From the NCBI RefSeq assembly GCF_033568475.1, contig NC_133123.1:59217522-59281521 (forward strand): 64,000 bases of DNA. Reading direction: 5' to 3'. Positions 55,942 through 64,000 of this stretch are shown here, in pieces (position 1 is the stretch's first letter; the number at the start of each line of letters is the position of its first letter). The notes beneath the pieces are model-generated. The model was not told the origin of the DNA and ran no database searches. It saw only the letters and a program-made list of their open reading frames with translations. This stretch comes from Henckelia pumila. Its lineage: Eukaryota > Streptophyta > Magnoliopsida > Lamiales > Gesneriaceae. Made by a program: the position numbers and the translations under genes.

Positions 55942-56610
55942 TGAAAGAGTGGGTGCCCGGTTAGCCAACTTGTGGCTAAGGGCTTTTATGACTCTATGTA
56001 TAAACAATCTTTGTTTAATAAAATTTATATTCATTAATGGCATTTTCTTTGTCTTTCTTCATATTGTTATATTGTGATATACTATTGATGTTTTGATAAA
56101 GACCTTGAATATACTATAGTGTAAGTAAGATGAGATAGTGAATAAAGAGAGATCACTATTATGAAACATATCTTATAGTCACTGTATATTCTAAACAGTT
56201 CCTAGTCAATTGAGCCGTCCGATAATAAGGATAAGGATTGCTCGAGATCAAGACTAGCATTTGTGATGCCAAGTACCACGTTTCATTGGTAATGGACATG
56301 GAGATGTTCAAAGCATGCAAATGGATATTCATATGATGAATGATCGAACTACCCTATTAGAACTTTTCAAGTGGTTATCACTTATCGAGTGGATAAAGTC
56401 CGCGGTTTTGGTTGTATACCATTAGTCCTTACTACTTGAAACATCATTGAGACTCTATATGCTAGTACTGTACTTTGACTCGTTTATCGACTCTATTGGG
56501 GCCATCAGGTGTCGGGATTGGGTACAGTTATGAAACATATAGGAGTCGATGTTTTGTTGTCAAGGATTCGCCACATACTTGCGAGTGTGGATATCCTATG
56601 CGATCTGAGG

Positions 56611-57881
56611 TGTAGTAGCCCGTAACCAAAATCAGTAATTAAGGGATTAATCATAATTACTTGAATAGAGCTCGGAAGCTCCGAAGGTAGGTTCGGAAGT
56701 TCCGAACAGGATCGGAAGCTCCGATGCAGGATCGGAAGCTCCGATCATATTACGTCAGGCATGAAGATTGACTAGATCGGAAGCTCCGATCACCCCTATC
56801 CGAAGTCAACAAGTGATATTTTGACACGTGGCAGATCAGGATCTTCAGAAGCTCCGATGGCAGGATCGGACGTTCCGATCGTTGTCTATAAATAGAGAGC
56901 CGAGGCTTCATTTCCAATTGCCAATTCCGAGTGTTTCCCTCTCCTTTCTAGTCTATTCAAGTTGTTCTAGCCTTCCTAGGCTTGACCCGGCGATCGGCGA
57001 GGCGTTCGGAAGTCGTAGCAGAGTTGTGCCCTAGTTCTGGAGGCATCGACATCAAAGGGCTAACGACGGACGAAAGTATAGTTTTTGCTTCCTATAAATA
57101 TTTAGGAGTATGCAATAGCTTAGTTAAGGCTTTTAGAGCACTTTAATGATAGTAGTATCATTTGAAAGTGTAGAGCAGACTATAGGCGTGGACCTAGAGT
57201 TGGTAGAGCTTGCACTGATTTGAGGTACAAAAGTACTGTTCGAGATATCCTGACTGAGTATGCATGTATTATGTGACTGCATGGTTTATATGTCATTGAT
57301 TTATGCTGAATTCATTTGCATACTGAGAAATCTCCTTCGATATGTCTGTTAGTAGGGTTTTTCCCTATCCTGTTAGTAGTTGGACTTCCATCGATTTGGG
57401 TCCGGCATATCCACTGGTATTATGGTATGGGAGCCGCCTCCTGAAGCGACGGCACAGCGTGCTACATACCAGGGCCCGGTCTGTCTCTGTTATCTGATAA
57501 TTGACCTCGAGTTTATAGGGAGTTCACTTTGCATGCATGTATACTCATACTCTCATACTGAGCGTTTTATGTTCACGTCTCGTATTTTTTTTTGGACACC
57601 CTATTCCATGAGGCAGGTTTGCGATTGGACGAGGCGGGTGGATCCAAGAGGGGCTAGTCAGTGGTTGACCAGCTGGAGCTTCGTCTAGGTTTTATTTCTG
57701 TTGTTTTGAGGTTGTTACAGCTATTCGATTTGGTTGTATATTATTTGGATAAATTACAGATTCCTTGACTTGGAATTGTATAATGTTTATGGTTTCTGCA
57801 GTTTTATTCTGATATCCATTTAATTAAGTTAATTGCATGCCTAAGTTCTGTTAGTAGGTGATCTGGGTAAGGGTCACTACA
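56611..57881. repeat. Solo LTR of an unrelated (gypsy-like) family
   Basis: 1,271 bp from TGTAGTAGCCCGT to GGGTCACTACA, flanked by the 5 bp duplication TGAGG (56606-56610 and 57882-57886). It has no internal domain, so the two LTRs of the parent element recombined. The TCGGAAGCTCCGA palindromes (56670-56870) sit at one end, in the place where element C has its U5 hairpins. If that comparison holds, the element sense is minus. Confidence 0.9.
56670..56880. repeat. Cluster of TCGGAAGCTCCGA palindromes
   Basis: At least five copies or variants (TCGGAAGCTCCGA, TCGGAAGTTCCGA, TCGGACGTTCCGA) are spaced 15-60 bp apart in the solo LTR. Each is self-complementary or nearly so. Confidence 0.88.
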
Positions 57882-59116
57882 TGAGGAGATATTAGTGTGA
57901 CGAATCTCTGGCCAGAGTACAAGATGTGTTTTAGGTTACTCGGTTTTCCTAGTAACACATGCGATGTCACTATTTGATCTCCAAGATGTAATGCATAGTT
58001 ATCGAATCTCGAACGACTCTTGATGCACCAATGGTTATTGATTCGATCGGGATATATGTATGAAAGGACCGTACTGTATGCTAACCAAAATCTACTGGTT
58101 CTTGCAGGCGCTATCAGTGATACCTAGGGAATCATGGGGCGATGTTGCTAGACGCTCTTACCATGATTCATTGGGCAAGTCAGAAATTGTTGTTCCGAGT
58201 CACAAGGAGTTGTGAGCCCACGGCTAGCTGTATCCCTGAACCATTGAGGGTCACACAAGTAATGGATTACTAAACCCCATTGAGATAGTTAAATTTAAAG
58301 AGTTAAATTTAATGAAAGAGAAGTTGGACTTCTTAACTAAAAGAGAGTGGAATTTCCTAAAATGAGATAGGGATGGGCATTTTTTGAAATCACTGAATTC
58401 GGATTCAGAAAAATTATCTTGACTTTAAAAGACGCAGAAATGGTTTCTGTGCACATTGGTAAAATCAGTTTTATCAATCTGAGTCACGATGAATTTTATA
58501 TTAATTTTTATAATAACAGGCTTGGCTTGTTGGGCTTATGTTATGGATTGTGGGCCCTAAGGAGTTAGAGTCCTAATACAATTTTAACTTAATCTAGTCT
58601 AGAAATTATCTATAAATACATGTGTAGTGTTCGAAAATCAGTAACAATTCATTCTTGCAATTTTCGAAAATACTGCATAATATTTCAAGGGGAATTTTCG
58701 AATTCCTCTGTTCCTTTTGAGATAATTCAGTCTGTGATCTTTGTGAAAAAATTACATTCTGAATTGACAGATCAAATCTGTTTAATCTCATCGATAAACA
58801 TCTGATTGATTTCTAGTGCAATCAATCAGAGGGTTTAAGTTTTCTGTTCGTGGACTTAATTTCGGAGGTTGATCGTGATAGTCATCGGTTCCCGGGATTT
58901 ACAAGAAGAGCATATTAAATTCTGTTAGAGTCCATAATCAAGCCTTTGCTTGAATAGGTAAAATATTTAATTATTTATTATTTTACTTGCAACAATTTTA
59001 ATCGTTTGGATTTGATACCCACGATATGGAATCGTTTCATATCGAAAAATTAAATTTTTAAACTTCCGCTGCTTCGGGTATCACATCCATGTGATCAGAG
59101 AACGCGTGTTCCAACA

Positions 59117-59136
59117 GTGGTATCAAAGCCAGGTCG
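59117..59136 (+). promoter_or_regulatory. Element E primer-binding site
   Basis: GTGGTATCAAAGCCAGGTCG follows the LTR. It differs from B's site by G-to-A in TATCAGAGCC and by a T-to-C near its end, which may weaken pairing with initiator-Met tRNA. Confidence 0.82.
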
Positions 59137-59295
59137 TAATCTTTGATCAAATGATTAAAATTAATAGATTGTACAAAATATTTAGCCTCGGTTTTTTGAA
59201 ACAAAACGAAAATTTTTTAAAAAATTAAATTTGAAACAAGGGCAATCGGGGAGCGAGCGTCGCTGCCCGGGGCAGCGCTCGGCGCTGCCCATGGC

Positions 59296-59346
59296 AGCGA
59301 CGAGCTGCCCACCTCCACGTGGGCAGCCCTTTCCCACGTGGAGGCG
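59296..59346. repeat. Hairpin in the GC-rich leader block of element E
   Basis: GCTGCCCACCTCCACGTGGG is followed by GCAGCC and then CCCACGTGGAGGCGGGGC. The arms CCTCCACGTGGG and CCCACGTGGAGG are exact reverse complements. The position matches the GC hairpin of B although the sequence differs. Confidence 0.78.
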
Positions 59347-60504
59347 GGGCTGCCCGGGAATGTCACGGGCAGTCCGGAAATTTAAAAAATTTGATTTTTT
59401 GAATTTTTGAAATTTTTGTTTTGGTCCGATCGAAAATTATTTTTGATTGGTCCACGAGGCATTGGATCAAATTGTTTGAGTCCGAAATTTTTAAAATTGA
59501 TTTTTGGATAAATTTGAATTTTTGGATAAATTTGAATTTTTGGAAAATTTATAAATTTTATCCGTTAAATTAGATTTTATAAAATTAATTATTTTGGTAC
59601 AATTGATGATAAGATATGATCTTATGAAAGGATAAGATAAAATTTGATTTTATCTTTTTAATTATGATGACATTGCATGTTATCCAATTATTTAATTATT
59701 GAATTAGTTATTGGATAAAAGGATGATCGATTGACATGACCAATTTGGTAGGTGTATGTTAGATTATTTACATTTGGTTTTATTGTTGTTGGGTTTTATT
59801 AATGGGCTTGGTTTATAGCCCAATTTGAATTGTCATTTGTAATAAAAAGTGGGCCTGATTTATGACCCGTTCCCATCCTTAAATATGTATCCCCTACTTG
59901 TCATCGAAATTTATTGTAAATTTATTAGACTTAGTGGGAGATAAAGATTTGAAGACAAAGGTGGGCTCAACAGACAATAAAGACCGAAATAGGATTGCAT
60001 TGCATACTTGCATATCACCTAGGATTGGACTTAGATTCGTGATTGGCAACCACGGGTCGATTAGTGATTGGGATCGATCATCCTTTAAATAATATATGAT
60101 ATTATTGTTGTATGCATGTTTAGACTAAATTGTATGAATCCCGCAAGCATACAAATATTGCATGATGAGACAATTTTCAAAATTAAAAATCCCTCATTTT
60201 AAATATGATTTAAAATTGATATCAAGATAAACAAAAGGGAATTTAAGGTGGGTGTATTCAATCCAGAGTTTTAATGACTTTTAGTGACTTTTTAAAATGA
60301 TAGACTTTTGTGGAGTTGATGGATTTTTATTGACTTTTATAGAATCTCACGGATTTACAAATAGATTTTCATGGATTCTTTGTAGATTTTGCATGACTTT
60401 TATAGAGATTTGTAAACTTTTCATACAATTACATGAATTTTTATCTTAAATATATCTTTTTTTTTCTTTGAAGTAATAATTGTTTGACATAAATAATAAC
60501 TTTA

Positions 60505-61005
60505 TGAAAAAATTGCAAATTTAGTCATGTATGTTTGACACTTTGCGATTTTAGTTCTCTATATTTTCACGTTTCAGTTTTAGTCATTCATGTTCTATTT
60601 TTGGCAATTTCGGTTTTTTTTATTCAAAAATGCTTACGTGGCACTGTACATGTCAGCTCCATATCAGCACTGAATTTGTGTCACGTCAGCGCCACGTCGA
60701 AAAAAGATTAAAATTGCTGAAAAAATTAAGATAGCGGTTTGCGATTTTGGTCCTCTATGTTTTCATATTTCAGTTAGTCCTGCATGTTTTATTTTTGGCA
60801 ATTTCGGTCCTTTTATTCAAAAATGCTTATGTGGCACTCATGTACACATCAGCTCCACATCAGCATTGAATTGATGCCACGTAAAATTGTCAAAAAAAAA
60901 TAAATATAACGGACTAAAATTAAAATATATATGAAAATATAAAGGACTGAAATCGCAAAATGATAAACATACAGGACAAAAAAAATATTTTTTCCTAAAT
61001 TTATT
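60505..61005. mobile_element. Second inverted-repeat element nested in the PIF-like element
   Basis: The left end AAATTTAGTCATGTATG...TTTGCGATTTTAG pairs with the right end GAAATCGCAAAATGATAAAC...CCTAAATTT. The left half holds two direct copies of a block of about 200 bp (TTTGCGATTTTGGTCCTC, CAATTTCGGTCC, TGGCAC, CATCAGCTCCA). No coding frame. Confidence 0.65.
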
Positions 61006-61054
61006 TGAAATATTTTTTTAATTTATTGATGAAAATGGATTTCATTTATTTTAA

Positions 61055-61059
<5 letters not shown>

Positions 61060-61100
<41 letters not shown>
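61060..61100. repeat. (TA)n microsatellite
   Basis: About 20 uninterrupted TA units within the PIF-like element. Confidence 0.97.
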
Positions 61101-61104
<4 letters not shown>

Positions 61105-62355
61105 AAAAAAATTATAAACTAAAAACTTTGCGATTGTGTAAAATTATTTTTTTAAAAAAACATATGATAACTTATAAATTATTTTATCAATTATATCATA
61201 AATTTTTTTTTTTTTTTATCATGTCTGTTATCCGCTATTCACATATTTGAATTAAATCATATTATAATTTATTGAATCATATATTATTATCATTAAATAT
61301 TATAATTATTGATATAAATCATATATTAAAAAGCACAAAATATTTGGAAAATTTCAAATTTTTAAATAATATTTTTTCTTTTGATTTTTGGAGAAGAACG
61401 AAAAAATACATATATAGGAGAGAGTGAGATAGAGAAGGGTGAGATAGTGAAGAGTGAGAAAATGTGAGAAAAAGATATAAAGTATGGGTTTTATAAGTTT
61501 AGAAATCCATCCAAATCTTTGGGTTAGACCAAAGACATTTTTTTACAAAATATAGTTGTACCTTAAGCATTAATGTTTGTATGTCCATGATTTTCATGGA
61601 GTTATTAAAAGTTCATTGACATTTTGAATAACACTAGACTTTTATAGAGTTTTTAAAAGTAAATGTTGAATATCACTTGACTTTTAAAACTCTAAAAAAG
61701 TTTATTTTGAATACCACAAAACTTCTATAGAGTTTATAAAAGTCATGATTTAATACCACTAGACTTTTAAAATCCATAAAAGTCATTAATTCTCCTGATT
61801 GAATACACCCCCTTAAATATTGTTTAAATATTCCTACCTTCCATCAACGATCAATGTATGAGATGCTACCCGCGGGCATGGTCCGGCTCATATTATTGGG
61901 GGGGCCCGTTCGTCAAAAAGCTGTACATTGGATCAACACATGTTGTAAGTTGGGTGGAACTCCCATGGGATTGGCTCATATTATTGGGGATCCACATGGC
62001 GACCGTCCATCACAACTTAATATTGATGGGTCATCTTGACATGTCACATTAAATGACGTCATATTATTGGGCCCTTATTGGACATGAGGTAAAAACATGA
62101 GGGTTGCTTTGGAAGCAATTGGGCTCTACCTTTTGAAAATTATGGTTGGCTGATATTATTCGGGACTATAGTTTGTCAATTGGACTTCATGTTCCCACTA
62201 AGGAAACAAGTTTCCCGTTTTCAATAGAGGGTAGTGAAATCGTTAAAATAGTGGGAGTGAAATTCATAAAATTAAATCTCGCCATATTTTATGTCTTAGT
62301 AAATTAATTAAACAATCACTGATTATTGTCTGTTTCTTTTCAGTATTTCATTACA

Positions 62356-63171
62356 ATGAATTCGCACAATCCACTATACTCAATTCTCGAACAAAACAAA
62401 TTGACTGGCGCAAACTATACGAAATAGTTCCGTAAATTAAAGATTGTTCTAAACTCGGAGAAAATTTTCTACGTGTTAGAAAAGAATCCTCCAAAGGAAG
62501 CACCGGCTAATATAAGTCCAGAAGAATTGGCAAAATTTGATCAATGGTGGGACCATGATGTCAAGGCTAAATGCTATATGCAAGCTTCAATGTCTGATGA
62601 ACTCCAGAGGCGATTTGAGGATGCCGTGAATGCTGCTGACATACACATGCACCTCAAGGAACTTTTTGGAGCTCAGTCAAGGTCGGAGAGGTATGCCACC
62701 GTCAAAGAGCTCATGACATGCCGCATGCGAGATGGGACTTTGGTCCGTGAGCATGGGATACACATGATTGGGCTCATTGAAAAATTGGTAACACTCGATT
62801 TGACTTTGGAGCATGAACTAAACGCGGACTTGTTGCTTCTTTCCCTTCCTTCGTCGTTTGACGGATTTGTGGTGAACTTCAATGTGAACAAGATAGAGGC
62901 CACCCTTGAAGACATGGTCAATATGCTTGTGTCTTATGAGGCCACATTAAAGAAGGATAAACCGGTACTCTTGGTTGGCTCCTCTTCTTACTCCAAGAAG
63001 AGGCCAAGTGGAAAGGGTAAGAAACGTTCTGCCCCACCCAAGAAAATTGTACCACAAAAGAAGGCCAAGACAAAAGCTTCAAACGTGAACATATCTGGAG
63101 ATGTTTTCCATCACTGCAAGAAATCCGATCATTGGAAACGTAACTGCAAGGAATACCTCGAGCAGTTGTGA
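62356..63171 (+). pseudogene. Element E gag
   Basis: It starts MNSHNPLYSILEQNKLTGAN at ATG 62356. TAG at 62425 replaces the Trp of the YTEWFRK motif. The capsid region CYMQASMSDELQRRFEDAV and LKELFGAQSRSERYATVKEL follows. The Lys-rich tail leads to a knuckle HHCKKSDHWKRNC, where the first Cys of the usual CHYCKK has become Phe-His (VFHHCKK). A TGA at 63169 (CGA in B) ends the frame, which is otherwise open into protease. It is very similar to B gag. Confidence 0.92.
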
Positions 63172-64000
63172 ACTGCAAAGGGTATGTTTTACATTGAAAT
63201 AAATGTTTCACTTAATACTACTTCTTGGGTATTGGATACCGGATGTGGATCTCACATTTGCAATGATTTGCAGGTGATGACAAGAAGTCGTAAGCTTAGG
63301 ATGGGTGAGACCCAGTTGAGGCTTGGAAATGGTTCCAGAGTTGAAGTCAAAGCAGTGGGAGACGTTTATTTAGTTTTGCAGAACAATTTTAAGTTATTTT
63401 TGAGAGATGTTTTATTTGTGCCAGATTTAGTTAAAAACATTATTTCTGTTTCTATGCTTGATAGAGATGATTTTTCTTGTAATTTTGTAAATGGGATTTG
63501 CAATATTTATAAGAATGAATGTTTGATTGGAAATGGACAACTTGAATACGATCTATATAACTTAAAATTAAAAGACGTTCCAATTAATTATGTTGATAAA
63601 CCGGTAACAACAAATAAAAGGAAAAACGATAGCCAAAACCCGGCAAATCTTTGGCATGCTAGGCTAGGTCATATTTCCTCAAGGAGGATGAACAAGCTAG
63701 TGGGAGAGGGCATGTTTGATATGTCTGATATTAACTCTCTACCTACTTGTGAGTCCTGCCTAAAAGGAAAAATGACTAAATCTCCTTTCAAAGGAAAGCT
63801 TGAGCGTAGTCAAAACCTATTGGATTTGATCCATACAGATGTTTGTGAACCATTTAGTATCGGTACTAAATTTGGACACACCTACTTCATTACCTTTACT
63901 GATGATTATTCGAGGTATTGGTATTTATATTTAATGAAATATAAGTCTGAATCATTTAAAAAGTTCAAAGAATTCAAGGCTGAAGTAGAAAACAAACAAA
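63172..64000 (+). pseudogene. Element E protease and integrase, cut by the window end
   Basis: The frame stays open from 63172 to the window edge. The protease motif is WVLDTGCGSHICND (about 63226-63267). The integrase zinc module HARLGHISSRRM with CESCLKGKMTKSPF has all four ligands, unlike B. LIHTDVCEPFSIGT carries the first catalytic Asp. The remaining core, RT and RNase H must lie to the right. Confidence 0.92.

Larger units (their letters stand above)
55942..59116 (+). repeat. Element E 5' LTR, interrupted by a solo LTR
   Basis: It starts TGAAAGAGTGGGTGCCCGG and ends GTTCCAACA. It matches the reverse complement of the B LTR along its length, except for the insertion 56611-57881 and a more diverged right third. 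Confidence 0.92.
60247..61812. mobile_element. PIF/Harbinger-like non-autonomous DNA element in the E leader
   Basis: The left end GGTGGGTGTATTCAATC and right end GATTGAATACACCCCC are inverted repeats with one mismatch. They are flanked by TTAA (60243-60246 and 61813-61816), compatible with a TTA/TAA-type duplication. The empty site is visible in element B near 14097. Arms contain many GACTTTTATAGA-like sub-repeats. No transposase. The GGGTGT end and TWA target suggest PIF/Harbinger by family knowledge. Confidence 0.82.
59137..62355 (+). other. Element E leader
   Basis: Non-coding. It contains a GC-rich block (59237-59385) with repeated GGCAGC and paired CCACGTGGG arms, and the nested DNA element at 60247-61812. 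It also has four CATATTATTGGG-like motifs at 61889, 61977, 62060 and 62152. Outside the insertion it aligns with the B leader. Confidence 0.8.
55942..64000 (+). mobile_element. Element E: Ty1/copia retrotransposon, same family as B, running off the window
   Basis: The + strand 5' LTR is 55942-59116 (about 1.9 kb after removal of a solo LTR). A primer site, a leader with a nested DNA element, gag and protease-integrase follow; the 3' part lies outside the window. LTR, leader and proteins match element B in the opposite orientation. The left flank base set CGAAC (55937-55941) is the expected half of a target duplication. Nonsense codons in gag at 62425 and 63169 make it inactive. Confidence 0.93.

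Noticed and set aside
56828-57688. Frames of 68 and 102 codons in the solo LTR
   Set aside because: They fall within an LTR defined by its ends and target duplication; no domain is recognisable.

Overview
The window is plant nuclear DNA, almost certainly from a dicot. The evidence is GT-AG spliced genes, a NIPA-type magnesium-transporter gene, a plant-mobile-domain (MAIN-like) gene, an R1-like NB-ARC resistance fragment, and dense nested plant LTR retrotransposons primed by initiator-Met tRNA. The R1-like NB-ARC type hints at an asterid such as a Lamiales species, but this is only inference. There are no operons, CRISPR arrays or bacterial genes.

Layout. 1-1.48 kb: tail of an unknown + strand gene, and a minus-strand exon with an RNase H1 N-terminal (viroplasmin-like) domain. 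1.48-5.28 kb: decayed Ty3/gypsy gag-pol (Gypsy-1), which abuts a truncated LTR. 5.31-33.97 kb: element A, a large LTR element with LTRs of about 3.8 kb and a 2.7 kb non-coding interior. Each of its LTRs has been broken by a later insertion. A 9,335 bp Ty1/copia element (B, minus strand, 7785-17119, TSD ATTCA) sits in the 5' LTR. A 9,586 bp Ty3/gypsy element (C, minus strand, 20925-30510, TSD AATTT) sits in the 3' LTR. 33.97-42.93 kb: gypsy element D. It has a 5' LTR truncated by a junction with the end of A, a decayed gag-pol with a candidate intron between gag and protease, and an almost complete 3' LTR. 42.93-44.09 kb: minus-strand L1-type LINE fragment. 44.3-45.4 kb: inverted-repeat elements, one nested, and a 98 bp tandem duplication.

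46.4-49.0 kb holds the one clearly intact host gene, a nine-exon NIPA-like transporter (332 aa). Then come AT-rich DNA, an inverted-repeat element built of short sub-repeats (51018-52168) that cuts an NB-ARC resistance pseudogene (52.17-53.31 kb, minus), microsatellites, and a four-exon plant-mobile-domain gene (54448-55941). The last is cut off by copia element E (55942 to beyond the window end). E belongs to the same family as B but lies in the opposite orientation. Its 5' LTR carries a 1,271 bp solo LTR (TSD TGAGG), and its leader carries a PIF/Harbinger-like element that itself contains another inverted-repeat element.

History read from the sequence. By eye the A LTRs differ by roughly 4-5%, the C LTRs by about 2% and the B LTRs by about 0.8% (about 15 differences in 1,846 bp). 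So A is oldest, then C, then B. Elements A and C carry no usable pol although their ends are well preserved, which suggests they were copied in trans by autonomous relatives. The coding decay in B, D, E and Gypsy-1 is mostly TGG, CAG/CAA or CGA to stop, as expected from deamination of methylated cytosine. Nothing here is a coordinated gene system. The interest lies in the nested element history, the candidate gag-protease intron, the hairpin-rich U5 and leader regions, and the splice-acceptor duplication in NIPA.
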